Shown here piece by piece: positions 1-11,850 of a DNA stretch of 64,000 nt. Under the pieces are notes generated by a model, which did not search any database, was not told where the DNA came from, and worked only from the letters and a program-made list of their open reading frames with translations. Location: positions 1,289,456-1,353,455 of the forward strand of contig JAZBQD010000005.1 of the NCBI GenBank assembly GCA_036583965.1, written 5' to 3'. Position numbers and translations under genes: made by a program. Origin of the DNA: Prunella strophiata (lineage: Eukaryota > Chordata > Aves > Passeriformes > Prunellidae). The stretch's first letter is position 1. Every line of letters begins with the position of its first letter.

Positions 1-818
1 CCCTGTGCCCTCACCTGGCCCCTTGTACCCTCACCTGGCCCCTGTGCCCTCACTGGGCCCCCTGTGCCCTCACTGGGCCCCCTGTGCCCTCACTGGGCCC
101 CCTGTGCCCTCACTGGGCCCCCTGTGCCCTCACCTGGCCCCTGTGCCCTCACTGGGCCCCCTGTGCCCTCACTGGGCCCCCTGTGCCCTCACTGGGCCCC
201 CTGTGCCCTCACTGGGCCCCCTGTGCCCTCACTGGGCCCCCTGTGCCCTCACTGGGCCCCCTGTGCCCTCACTGGGCCCCCTGTGCCCTCACCCAGCCCC
301 CTGTGCCCTCACTGGGCCCCCTGTGCCCTCACTGGGCCCCCTGTGCCCTCACCCAGCCCCCTGTGCCCTCACTGGGCCCCCTGTGCCCTCACTGGGCCCC
401 CTGTGCCCTCACTGGGCCCCCTGTGCCCTCACTGGGCCCCCTGTGCCCTCACTGGGCCCCCTGTGCCCTCACCTGGCCCTTGTGCCCTCACCCGGCCCCC
501 TGTGCCCTCACCCGGCCCCCTGTGCCCTCACTGGGCCCCCTGTGCCCTCACTGGGCCCCCTGTGCCCTCACTGGGCCCCCTGTGCCCTCACTGGGCCCCC
601 TGTGCCCTCACTGGGCCCCCTGTGCCCTCACTGGGCCCCCTGTGCCCTCACCCGGCCCCCTGTGCCCTCACTGGGCCCCCTGTGCCCTCACCCGGCCCCC
701 TGTGCCCTCACTGGGCCCCCTGTGCCCTCACTGGGCCCCCTGTGCCCTCACTGGGCCCCCTGTGCCCTCACTGGGCCCCCTGTGCCCTCACCCAGCCCCC
801 TGTGCCCTCACCCGGCCC
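1..818. repeat. 20-bp minisatellite, about 41 copies
   Basis: Head-to-tail repeats of a 20-bp unit (ctgtgccctcactgggcccc) with a few variants (acccagcccc, acccggcccc, acctggcccc). The array runs off the left edge. One strand is C-rich and has no stop codons, so long open frames cross it. I regard these as non-coding. Confidence 0.97.
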
Positions 819-1029
819 CGCGCGCACCTTCATGCGGCGGCGGCGGCTTTTTGTTTTATCTATTAGGCCATCTCTTCCCCGTGTTCTGCTCCGCGGCTCC
901 TCGGGACGGGGCCAAATAGGCTCGGGAGCGGCTCCGCTGGCCGCCGCCGACGCGGCCGGGCCCGCCCGGCAAACGGGAGCTCCGCCCCGGCAAAAAACCA
1001 GCCCGCGACCCCTCGCGGTACACCGGGAC

Positions 1030-4000
1030 CCGCGGCTAGGGGAGACCCCCGCGGCTGGGGAGACCCCGAGGCTGGGGAGACCCCCGGGGCTGGGGAGACC
1101 CCCGCGGCTGGGGAGACCCCCGAGGCTGGGGAGACCCCCGGGGCTGGGGAGACCCGCGGCTGGGGAGACCCCCCGAGGATGGGGGAGACCCCCGAGCTGG
1201 GGAGACCCCCCGAGGATGGGGGAGACCCCCGAGGCTGGGGAGACCCCCGGGGCTGGGGAGACCCGAGGCTGGGGAGACCCCCGCGGCTGGGGAGACCCCC
1301 GCGGCTGGGGAGACCCCCGCGGCTGGGGAGACCCCCGGGGCTGGGGAGACCCGAGGCTGGGGAGACCCGAGGCTGGGGAGACCACCGAGGCTGGGAGAGA
1401 CCCCCGGGGCTGGGGGGACCCCCGGGGCTGGGGAGACCCCCGGGGCTGGGGAGACCCGAGGCTGGGGAGACCCCCGCGGCTGGGGAGACCCCCGAGGATG
1501 GGGGAGACCCCCGGGACTGGGGAGACCCCCGGGGATGGGGAGACCCCCGGCTGGGGAGACCCCCGTGGCTGGGGGAGACCCGAGGCTGGGGAGACCCCCG
1601 GGGCTGGGGAGACCCGAGGCTGGGGAGACCACCGAGGCTGGGAGAGACCCCCGGGGCTGGGGAGACCCGAGGCTGGGGAGACCACCGAGGCTGGGAGAGA
1701 CCCCCGGGGCTGGGGGGGACCCCCGAGGCTGGGGAGACCCGCGGCTGGGGAGACCCCCGGGGCTGGGGAGACCCCCGAGGCTGGGGAGACCCCCGGGGCT
1801 GGGGAGACCCCCGGGGCTGGGGAGACCCCCGGGGCTGGGGAGACCCCCGGGGCTGGGGAGACCCCCGGGGCTGGGGAGACCCCCGCGGCTGGGGAGACCC
1901 CCGGGGCTGGGGAGACCCCCGCGGCTGGGGAGACCCCCGAGGCTGGGGAGACCCCCGGGGCTGGGGAGACCCCCGAGGCTGGGGAGACCCCCGGGGCTGG
2001 GGAGACCCGAGGCTGGGGAGACCCCCGGGGCTGGGGAGACCCCCGGGGCTGGGGAGACCCCCGGGGCTGGGGAGACCCCCGGGGCTGGGGAGACCCGAGG
2101 CTGGGGAGACCCCCGGGGCTGGGGAGACCCGAGGCTGGGGAGACCCGAGGCTGGGGAGACCCCCGGGGCTGGGGAGACCCGAGGCTGGGGAGACCCGAGG
2201 CTGGGGAGACCCGAGGCTGGGGAGACCCGAGGCTGGGGAGACCCCCGGGGCTGGGGAGACCCGAGGCTGGGGAGACCCCCGGGGCTGGGGAGACCCGAGG
2301 CTGGGGAGACCCCCGGGGCTGGGGAGACCCCCGGGGCTGGGGAGACCCCCGGGGCTGGGGAGACCCGAGGCTGGGGAGACCCCCGAGGCTGGGGAGACCC
2401 CCGGGGCTGGGGAGACCCGAGGCTGGGGAGACCCGAGGCTGGGGAGACCCGAGGCTGGGGAGACCCCCGGGGCTGGGGAGACCCCCGGGGCTGGGGAGAC
2501 CCCCGGGGCTGGGGAGACCCGAGGCTGGGGAGACCCGAGGCTGGGGAGACCCGAGGCTGGGGAGACCCCCGGGGCTGGGGAGACCCCCGGGGCTGGGGAG
2601 ACCCGAGGCTGGGGAGACCCGAGGCTGGGGAGACCCCCGGGGCTGGGGAGACCCGAGGCTGGGGAGACCCGAGGCTGGGGAGACCCGAGGCTGGGGAGAC
2701 CCCCGGGGCTGGGGAGACCCGAGGCTGGGGAGACCCGAGGCTGGGGAGACCCCCGGGGCTGGGGAGACCCGAGGCTGGGGAGACCCGAGGCTGGGGAGAC
2801 CCGAGGCTGGGGAGACCCGAGGCTGGGGAGACCCCCGGGGCTGGGGAGACCCCCGCGGCTGGGGAGACCCCCGGGGCTGGGGAGACCCGAGGCTGGGGAG
2901 ACCCCCGGGGCTGGGGAGACCCGAGGCTGGGGAGACCCCCGGGGCTGGGGAGACCCCCGGGGCTGGGGAGACCCGAGGCTGGGGAGACCCGAGGCTGGGG
3001 AGACCCGAGGCTGGGGAGACCCCCGGGGCTGGGGAGACCCGAGGCTGGGGAGACCCCCGGGGCTGGGGAGACCCGAGGCTGGGGAGACCCGAGGCTGGGG
3101 AGACCCCCGGGGCTGGGGAGACCCCCGGGGCTGGGGAGACCCGAGGCTGGGGAGACCCCCGGGGCTGGGGAGACCCCCGGGGCTGGGGAGACCCGAGGCT
3201 GGGGAGACCCGAGGCTGGGGAGACCCCCGGGGCTGGGGAGACCCCCGGGGCTGGGGAGACCCCCGGGGCTGGGGAGACCCCCGGGGCTGGGGAGACCCCC
3301 GGGGCTGGGGAGACCCCCGGGGCTGGGGAGACCCCCGGGGCTGGGGAGACCCCCGGGGCTGGGGAGACCCCCGGGGCTGGGGAGACCCCCGCGGCTGGGG
3401 AGACCCGAGGCTGGGGAGACCCGAGGCTGGGGAGACCCCCGGGGCTGGGGAGACCCGAGGCTGGGGAGACCCGAGGCTGGGGAGACCCCCGGGGCTGGGG
3501 AGACCCCCGGGGCTGGGGAGACCCCCGGGGCTGGGGAGACCCGAGGCTGGGGAGACCCCCGGGGCTGGGGAGACCCGAGGCTGGGGAGACCCGAGGCTGG
3601 GGAGACCCCCGGGGCTGGGGAGACCCCCGGGGCTGGGGAGACCCCCGGGGCTGGGGAGACCCGAGGCTGGGGAGACCCCCGAGGCTGGGGAGACCCGAGG
3701 CTGGGGAGACCCCCGGGGCTGGGGAGACCCGAGGCTGGGGAGACCCCCGGGGCTGGGGAGACCCCCGGGGCTGGGGAGACCCCCGGGGCTGGGGAGACCC
3801 CCGGGGCTGGGGAGACCCCCGGGGCTGGGGAGACCCCCGAGGCTGGGGAGACCCGAGGCTGGGGAGACCCGAGGCTGGGGAGACCCCCGGGGCTGGGGAG
3901 ACCCCCGGGGCTGGGGAGACCCCCGGGGCTGGGGAGACCCGAGGCTGGGGAGACCCCCGGGGCTGGGGAGACCCCCGGGGCTGGGGAGACCCCCGGGGCT

Positions 4001-4203
4001 GGGGAGACCCGAGGCTGGGGAGACCCCCGGGGCTGGGGAGACCCGCGGCTGGGGAGACCCCCGCGGCTGGGGAGACCCCCGAGGCTGGGGAGACCCCCGA
4101 GGCTGGGGAGACCCCCGGGGCTGGGGAGACCCGAGGCTGGGGAGACCCCCGCGGCTGGGGAGACCCCCGGGGCTGGGGAGACCCGAGGCTGGGGAGACCC
4201 CCC
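1030..4203. repeat. 18/16-bp compound GC-rich minisatellite, about 180 copies
   Basis: Two interleaved monomers alternate irregularly: an 18-bp form (cccccggggctggggaga) and a 16-bp form (cccgaggctggggaga), with minor cgcgg and cgagg variants. Blocks of identical monomers alternate with mixed blocks, which suggests unequal exchange of multi-unit segments. Neither strand contains stop codons, so frames of 900-1400 codons cross it. The dense GGGG runs could form G-quadruplexes. Confidence 0.97.
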
Positions 4204-4732
4204 TGCTCCCCCTCCTGCCCAGGCACCCGAAGGCTCTGGGGGTCCCACCGGGGTCCCCAAATCTGTCCCTCCGGGACGGGGCCTCCCTTGGGCACATCCT
4301 TGAGCAGCGGGGCAAGGACCCGATCCTGATCCTCCCTCCCAGCCCTGATCCTCCCTCCCAGCCCTGATCCCTCCCCCTGCTGCCTCTGCGAGCTCTGGAG
4401 GCCGAGGACGCTTTTCCCGGGGTCCCTGGAGGCTCCGGGATCACCAGAACCTCACCAGAACCTGCCCCGGGCCGGAGCCCCCCTCCCGGAGCTGCTCCCG
4501 GGGTTCCTCCAGCCAGGCTTCCCTCGGACGGGCCCCGGCATCCCGTCCGTGCACAGACACGTCCCCCCATGCAAATGAGAGCTAATTAAGGGAAGGAGGA
4601 AGAGGCCTGAGGAAGGCAGCAGCGCTGGGAGCCCGGGCAGCCCCACCCCGGCAGCCGGAGGAGAAACATCTGCCCTGACCCCGAGGGGGCACCGCGGGCG
4701 GTTCCTCGTCTGGTTGAGGCTTCCAGCACCCC
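4204..4732. other. Unique non-coding stretch with octamer and homeobox-type motifs
   Basis: No gene is visible. It contains an exact octamer ATGCAAAT (4569-4576) followed by TAATTA (4583-4588). This pairing is typical of POU/homeodomain-bound enhancers. Enhancer function is inference only; the motifs are short. Confidence 0.35.
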
Positions 4733-4935
4733 ATTCCAACCCCGTTTTATCCCACCCTGTCCTATCCCATCCCAACACCATTTTATCCCATCCCAACTCC
4801 ATTTTATCCCATTCCAACCCCGTTTTATCCCACCCTGTCCTATCCCACACTCCCAACCCTTTCCCATCCTCCCAATAAAATCCCATTTTATCCCATTTTA
4901 TCCCACCCCAACCCCATTTTATCCCATTCCAATCC
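4733..4935. repeat. Degenerate ttttatccca-type short tandem repeat
   Basis: Repeated ttttatcccattccaacc-like words of variable length. There are about fifteen imperfect copies, with no coding signal. Confidence 0.85.
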
Positions 4936-5199
4936 CATTCCACCCCTCCCCACCCCATTTCAGACCCAGCCACGAGGGTCCCCGACCCCGGCCGTTCCCA
5001 GAGCTGCTCGGGCTCTGGATCGCCCGGAGCCGCCGCTCCTGCCCCGCCAGCTCTGCCTTATCAACCTCTTATCGCTCCTTTAACTGCTCGTTTAACTCCG
5101 CGTTTGGACAATCATTAATTAATCTCGGGTCCCTGCCGAGCTCCGAGGCTTTGGGGCAGTTCTGGCCTCACCTCCCTCCTGGGCAGGAATCTCTTCCCA

Positions 5200-6466
5200 A
5201 TATCCCAAATCCCAAACGTGATTTGCAGATCCATAGGGCAGAAAGTGCTGGCCCTGCTCCCAAATCCCAAACTGGATTTCCAGATCCATAGGGCAGCAAA
5301 CATTGACCCTGCTCCCAAATCCCAAACTGGATTTCCAGATCCATCAGACCCTGCTCCCAAATCCCAAACTGGATTTCCAGATCCATAGGGCAGCAAACAT
5401 TGACCCTGCTCCCAAATCCCAAACTGGATTTCCAGATCCATAGGGCAGAAAGTGCTGACCCTGCTCCCAAATCCCAAACTGGATTTGCAGATCCATAGGG
5501 CAGCAAACACTGACCCTGCTCCCAAATCCCAAACTGGATTTGCAGATCCATAGGGCAGCAAACATTGACCCTGCTCCCAAATCCCAAACTGGATTTCCAG
5601 ATCCATAGGGCAGAAAGTGCTGACCTTGCTTCCAAATCCTAAACTGGATCTGCAGATCCATCTGACCCTGTTCCCAAATCCCAAACTGGATTTGCAGATC
5701 CATAGGGCAGCAAATGCTGACCCTGCTCCCAAATCCCAAACTGGATTTCCAGATCCATAGGGCAGCAAACATTGACCCTGCTCCCAAATCCCAACTGGAT
5801 TTCCAGATCCATAGGGCAGAAAGTGCTGGCCCTGCTCCCAAATCCCAAACTGGATTTGCAGATCCATAGGGCAGCAAACATTGACCCTGCTCCCAAATCC
5901 CAAACTGGATTTGCAGATCCATAGGGCAGCAAACACTGACCCTGCTCCCAAATCCCAAACTGGATTTCCAGATCCATAGGGCAGAAAGTGCTGGCCCTGC
6001 TCCCAAATCCCAAACTGGATCTGCAGATCCATCTGACCCTGCTCCCAAATCCCAAACTGGATTTCCAGATCCATAGGGCAGCAAACACTGACCCTGCTCC
6101 CAAATCCCAAACTGGATTTGCAGATCCATAGGGCAGCAAACATTGACCCTGCTCCCAAATCCCAAACTGGATTTCCAGATCCATAGGGCAGCAAACATTG
6201 ACCCTGCTCCCAAATCCAAACTGGATTTCCAGATCCATAGGGCAGCAAACATTGACCCTGCTCCCAAATCCCAAACTGGATTTCCAGATCCATAGGGCAG
6301 AAAGTGCTGACCCTGCTCCCAAATCCCAAACTGGATTTCCAGATCCATAGGGCAGCAAATGCTGACCCTGCTCCCAAATCCCAAACTGGATTTCCAGATC
6401 CACAGGGCAGCAAATGCTGACCCTGCTCCCAAATCCCAAACTGGATTTGCAGATCCATCAGACCCT
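5200..6466. repeat. 55-bp minisatellite, about 23 copies
   Basis: The unit contains ccctgctcccaaatcccaaa, then ggatttccagatccataggg, then cagcaaac or cagaaagtgc. Several units are shortened to about 36 bp by loss of the tagggcagcaaac part. Long minus-strand open frames across it are by-products of the repeat. Confidence 0.96.
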
Positions 6467-8180
6467 GCTCCCCATCTTTCACCCCCCCAAAGGCAGAGCA
6501 GAGTGAAATCAGAGTGAAATCCCAAATAAAATTTTCAATGTCGCATTCACCCTATTTTGGCTCCGTTTCCTGGAAATGAGCGGCCGGGTCGTGTCCCTTG
6601 GCAGGGCAGAAATTCCAGGAGGAGCTGGGAGCTCTCGGTGCCCCCAGGAGGGGTTGGCTGGCAGCTGGGGGTGCAGGAAATCTTCTGTATTTATCATCTC
6701 CCCGGTTCTCCAGGACACGGCCACAAATCAGCCCCGAGAATCCAATCCTGGGGAAAATGGTTGGGAATTTACAGCGCTCCGAACACGGCGGGTTTATCCT
6801 TTAATGCTGCTGCTTTATGTATTTCTCTCCCTCCAACCCTATTTATTTCCTGTTTATTGGCCCAGCCTCCCCTAATTTATGTTTTCATTACTTTGATTAA
6901 CGCTCCTGCTCCCCTGACATCGTTATTCCAGAGCAGCTCCCCGAGTGCCTTCCCCAAACCCTCGGTGTTAAATAATCCTCGGGTTTAGCTGTGATGATTT
7001 GTAATTTAATAAGCGGCTCCACCGCCGTGTTTTATCTCCTAATTGGGCCAGAATTAGCAGCAATTCCGGAATTAACACAAATTATGGGATACCCCTTGTT
7101 ATTACACGGGGTTTTATTGGGCTGAAACAACAGCTTTAGGAATTATCTCAGCCACACTCCCCAATTCTGGGCGTGATTCATTTCTGGATCATCCATGGGT
7201 GATAGCTCAGGCAGGAATTGCTGCTGTGGAGGAGATGCTGCTGCTGAGGAAGGAAGGAAGGAGAGTTTTGCTCTCCCAGGTGGTTTAATTTCATTCCCTC
7301 ATTATCATTAGGGGAACGTGATGTGTCTTGTTCTCCCGGTCTTTCCGTGCCCGCTCAGCTTCTTCCTGAAATGATTCCCAGATTTGTGTCTCTGAGGAGC
7401 TGCAGACACCTCAGATCTGAGTCCAGCAAGAGCTCAGCGTCCAGAAAATCGTGGAAAAGTGGAATTGTTCAGGTTGGAAAAGCCACTGAGGTCACTGAGT
7501 CCCACCAGTAACTCAGAGAGAGGAGAAAGAAAATCAATGTTTTTCCCAAAGTGGGATTTGTTTTTCCCAGAGATGGGATTTGTGACCATTCCTGGACGAG
7601 CTGGGATTTCCCCATTTCCTCAACTTTTCCTTTTTCCTTTCCCCTTTGGGTCTTTGGCATTTCTGGGGTCTCAATCCCAGCTCCTCCCGTGGGTGAAATG
7701 TTCCTTTAAAAGAGGGAGAACACAAAGGCCTCAAGGACAAACCCAGAGGATAAAACTCCAGGCTGTTCCCAGCTCTCGGGAAACAAACAGGGCTGTCCCC
7801 ATCCCGGCTGATTTTCCTCCTTTTGTTCCCAGATCCAGCCCCCGGGAGGGAGGAGGAGGAGGGAGGAGGAGGAAGGATCCCTCATCCGGTAACTCCGGCT
7901 GTTTCCCGGCTGTTCCCGAGGCTCTCGGGCAGGAGCAATAACCAGGAAAGGGCTCTGGGCAACCTGGGCAACCTGGGCAACCTGGGCACCAGGTGCTGGG
8001 GAACGGGGCCAAGGTCCACAGCTCTGCAAAACCCAGGTGTCACCCGGAGCTGCTGCCTGAGGCGGGCACTGCCGAGGGGGCAGAGAGCCAATTTTGGGTC
8101 AAAAAGTGAAAAAAAATCCCTCAGCAGGGTGGGAGCTGCAGGAGGGCCAGGCTGGGGTGGGGGAAGAGAACAAAAAACCA
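6467..8180. other. AT-richer unique stretch, no gene seen; possible conserved non-coding DNA
   Basis: Positions 6740-7130 are unusually AT-rich for this window and rich in TAATT and ATTA words. They contain no repeats and no convincing exon. This composition resembles vertebrate conserved enhancers, but conservation cannot be judged from one sequence. A short 9-bp repeat (aacctgggc) sits at 7958-7989. SLC48A1 exons 1 and 2 were not found here. Confidence 0.3.
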
Positions 8181-8680
8181 NNNNNNNNNNNNNNNNNNNN
8201 NNNNNNNNNNNNNNNNNNNNNNNNNNNNNNNNNNNNNNNNNNNNNNNNNNNNNNNNNNNNNNNNNNNNNNNNNNNNNNNNNNNNNNNNNNNNNNNNNNNN
8301 NNNNNNNNNNNNNNNNNNNNNNNNNNNNNNNNNNNNNNNNNNNNNNNNNNNNNNNNNNNNNNNNNNNNNNNNNNNNNNNNNNNNNNNNNNNNNNNNNNNN
8401 NNNNNNNNNNNNNNNNNNNNNNNNNNNNNNNNNNNNNNNNNNNNNNNNNNNNNNNNNNNNNNNNNNNNNNNNNNNNNNNNNNNNNNNNNNNNNNNNNNNN
8501 NNNNNNNNNNNNNNNNNNNNNNNNNNNNNNNNNNNNNNNNNNNNNNNNNNNNNNNNNNNNNNNNNNNNNNNNNNNNNNNNNNNNNNNNNNNNNNNNNNNN
8601 NNNNNNNNNNNNNNNNNNNNNNNNNNNNNNNNNNNNNNNNNNNNNNNNNNNNNNNNNNNNNNNNNNNNNNNNNNNNNNNN
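8181..8680. other. Assembly gap, exactly 500 N
   Basis: A run of exactly 500 N, the default size for a scaffold gap of unknown length. The second coding exon of SLC48A1 may lie inside it. Confidence 0.99.
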
Positions 8681-8703
8681 CGAAGCCCTGTTTTTCCCCC
8701 CAG

Positions 8704-8840
8704 CCCTGACTGACCCCAAGAGTTACTACCTGTCCTGTGTGTGGAGCTTCATGGCGCTGAAGTGGGCACTGCTGCTGAGCCTCTACTCGCACCGCTACCG
8801 CGCCGAGTTCGCCGACATCAGCATCCTCAGCGACTTCTGA
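8704..8840 (+). CDS. SLC48A1: SLC48A1 (HRG1) heme transporter, last coding exon
   Basis: This is the C-terminal part of the four-pass heme transporter HRG1, which moves heme out of endosomes and lysosomes into the cytosol. A polypyrimidine tract and AG (8702-8703) precede an exon that opens mid-codon and reads [10 protein letters not shown], then the last membrane segment ([15 protein letters not shown]), then [16 protein letters not shown] and a TGA stop at 8838-8840. From memory, the human protein has the same ending with few changes (SSVWSF for SCVWSF, FISFKWAFL for [18 protein letters not shown] for YSHRYRAEF). The exon supplies about 45 of roughly 146 residues. The upstream exons are not visible and probably lie in the adjacent gap or beyond the window. 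In human 12q13.11 SLC48A1 is also the plus-strand neighbour of HDAC7, which supports the call. Confidence 0.94.
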
Positions 8841-9166
8841 GCCTCCTGGGACAGCTGAGAGGGGCCAGGACACCGAGCAGGAGCCCCTCCCTGGGCTCTG
8901 GCTGGCTGGCTGTCTGTCTGTCTGCACTGAGGGGCTTTTCCTGCTGGCTTTTCCTCACTCATCGCCGCTCGTTTTAGGGGAGGGAGGGAGGGGAAGGACT
9001 CCCGGAGCACTCCGTGCTGCCAGAGAGGGTGGCAGTCCCCACCTTTGTCACTGCCCTGCTCCTGTGTCACCTCTCTGCTCCTTTGGCCCCTCTCTGCTCT
9101 GTGGGAAGGGCCCAGCAGAGCTCCCAGCCAGGTTCTGCCTCTCCAGGGCTTTGGGGTTTGGGGGCA
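8841..9166 (+). other. SLC48A1: Probable start of SLC48A1 3' UTR
   Basis: Sequence directly after the stop codon, with no reading frame of note. It has a (ctgg/ctgt)n stretch at 8898-8925. I found no clear AATAAA nearby, so the UTR end is unknown. Confidence 0.5.
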
Positions 9167-9400
9167 GCAGAGGAGCACAGCTCACCCCAAAGCTCATCCC
9201 AAAGCTGCCAGGGCTGGGAATGCTGCTCCTGGCAGAGCACAGCTCACCCCAAAGCTCCCAGGGAGGGGAATGCTGCTCCTGGCTGGTGAGCACAGCTCAT
9301 CCCAAAGCTCCCAGGGAGGGGAATGCTGCTCCTGGCTGGTGAGCACAGCTCATCCCAAAGCTCACCCCAAAGTTCCCAGGGCTGGGAATGCTGCTCCTGG
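9167..9400. repeat. About 52-bp tandem repeat, 4-5 copies
   Basis: Repeats of gagcacagctcaccccaaag followed by ctcccagggaggggaatgct and gctcctgg. Copies differ by small insertions. It lies in the presumed SLC48A1 3' UTR or just beyond. Confidence 0.9.
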
Positions 9401-11134
9401 CTGCTCCCCGGGCTGGTTTTCAAAAGGAGTGGGATCCCATTTAATCCATAAATGCTGTATTTAGCACTTGGAGTTGCAGCAGCAGGTGTGTGGGGAAAAG
9501 GTGTTTGGGGGAAAGGGGTGCAGGGCCAAGGTTTAACCTGCCTGAGCCTCAGGGATAAAAAAATAGGAAAAAAAAGTTTTTGTGGAAGCAGGAAGAGAGG
9601 GGAGGGGGCAGAGGCTGCTCAGGTGACCCCATGGATTGAGGAGCACCTTTGGGGTGAGGCTGTGACCTGCTGGAGTCCCTAAACCCAGCCCCTGGGCCCT
9701 GTTCTAGCCCTGGAGTTCCCACCCCACATCCCAGCTTTTTAAAGGATGCTGTGTGTAAATATTCTCTCTATTTTTACATGGATTCCTCCTGGTTTGCACC
9801 TCGGGGGTGCCGGGGTCGGTGCCACCCTTGCTGTCACCCTGTGCCACCACAAATACAGCCCTCCCTCACCAGCCTGGCTGCACTGGAATTCCCTGGGATC
9901 CTGGGAAGGGGAAGCTGGGAAGGATGGGTGGGAATGGCAGCTTTTGGGGTGATGGGGAGTGTTTCACCCCTCACTTCCTCATCCACAGGGAGTCTGAGGT
10001 GGATTTTCCCCTCACAAATCCCTTGGAGTTCGGGATTTCAGCCCAAAGGGATTTCTGGGGCAGTGGTGGTGATTCCATCCCTTTTCCCTGGAAATGGGCA
10101 AGGGGCAGGGGGGCTTCAGGGGGGTTTTTGGGTCAGCCCCGAGTGAGTTCCCATTCCCAGCCCCATCCCAATCCCATCACTGACCGTGAGATGGGGTCCA
10201 GGGGAGGGGACACGTTGGGGACACCCTGGGGACACCCCGGGGACACCGATTGCAGGGCCCGCAGGAGCCGCCAGAGGGCGACAGTGACACAGCGCGGGCT
10301 GGGGGGTGCAATCGAGACCCCAAAACCACCGGGACACCCCAAAACCGGGGACATCCCCAAAACAGCGACATCCCTGTGCCCGGGGGCCACCGAGGAGCTC
10401 AGCTGGGTGACCCGAGTCCCCACAGGGACCCAGCCCTGGTGTGAGGGAAGGATCCCAGCTGGAGTTGCTGTCCCCTGGCACTGGGACAGGAGAGGACACA
10501 GGTCCTGGTGGCTCCAAAGACTTCCCAGGAGACCCAAATCCATCCCCTCGCCCTGACCCCTTCTCTCCCCACAGCCCCCACAAAGTCCCAGCCATCCCAT
10601 CCCTTTCTCTGGCTGCACCAGCTTTTCCCAGCCCCATTTTTCACAGAATTGCCCATTTTTCCCTTTGCAGCATTCCTCACTCCCTGGTGCTGGGCAGCCT
10701 GAGGAATCTTCAGGAACTGGGGAGCCTCTGCTGGGTTTGGGGGGTTTTAGGGTCATGGAAGGTCCCTGAGGCTGGGGGGTCTCAGCACCTCCTGAGGTCC
10801 AGCAGTGGCTCCAGTCCCACTTTTCCTGCCCGTGCAGGGATTCAAAGGCAAAGCACAGATTTTTGCACAGATTTTTTGCATTTTCCCAATCTGCTCTCAA
10901 GATGTGGCGAGGGCGGAAGCGGCGCCTCAAAGGCTCCGGATGAGCCTCGTGGGGCTGGGGACCCTCCAGGTGGCTTTGGGGGAGGGAGGTGCTGGGGACA
11001 CTGTCCTCGTGTGCAGGGACAAACCCAAACCCCACCTGGGTGTCCCCAGTGTGGCTCTGGGGGTGTCCCTCAGCTCCAGGGTGGGGCAGAGGGGTCCTGG
11101 GGCTTCCAGAGGGTGGTGCTGGCATTGGGGACAG
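9401..11134. other. Intergenic sequence, no gene seen
   Basis: GC-rich, low-complexity DNA between SLC48A1 and TWIST3. Open frames here have no recognisable domain and no homologous exon signal. Confidence 0.6.
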
Positions 11135-11850
11135 GCTGGGCTTGGGGACAGACCCAGAGGGACCTGCAGGATGGTCTGAGCTTGGGGACAGACCCAGAGG
11201 GACCTGCAGGAGGGTCTGAGCTTGGGGACAGACCCAGAGGGACCTGCAGGAGGGTCTGAGCTTGGGGACAGACCCAGAGGGACCTGTGGGAGGGTCTGGG
11301 CTTGGGGACAGACCCAGAGGGACCTGCAGGAGGGTCTGAGCTTGGGGACAGACCCGAGGGACCTGCAGGAGGGTCTGAGCTTGGGGACAGACCCAGAGGG
11401 ACCTGTGGGAGGGTCTGGGCTTGGGGACAGACCCAGAGGGACCTGCAGGAGGGTCTGGGCTTGGGGACAGACCCAGAGGGACCTGCAGGAGGGTCTGAGC
11501 TTGGGGACAGACCCAGAGGGACCTGTGGGAGGGTCTGGGCTTGGGGACAGACCAGAGGGACCTGCAGGAGGGTCTGAGTTTGGGGACAGACCTCGAGGGA
11601 CCTGTGGGAGGGTCTGGGCTTGGGGACAGACCCAGAGGGACCTGCAGGAGGGTCTGAGCTTGGGGACAGACCCAGAGGGACCTGCAGGAGGGTCTGAGCT
11701 TGGGGACAGACCCGGGTGGACCTGCCAGGAGGGTCTGGGCTTGGGGACAGACCTTGGGGGACCTGCAGGAGGGTCTGAGCTTGGGGACAGACCCAGAGGG
11801 ACCTGTGGGAGGGTCTGGGTTTGGGGACAGACCCAGAGGGACCTGCAGGT
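11135..11850. repeat. 40-bp minisatellite, about 18 copies
   Basis: The unit contains cttggggacagacccagagg followed by gacctgcaggagggtctgag. A second monomer type has gacctgtgggagggtctggg. It is unrelated in sequence to the 40-bp array at 29053. Confidence 0.97.

Noticed and set aside
64..4570. Open frames of 900-1400 codons on both strands (PGAGET, SPQPRG-type repeats)
   Set aside because: They exist only because the repeat units lack stop codons on either strand; several frames are open at once, with no domain or gene context.
1..8180. RAPGEF3 or SLC48A1 upstream exons expected by synteny
   Set aside because: I looked for HRG1 exon 1 and 2 residues and for cAMP-binding or RasGEF motifs and found none.
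8094..8840. Open frames spanning the 500-N gap
   Set aside because: N positions cannot be translated; only the sequence after 8703 is a real exon.
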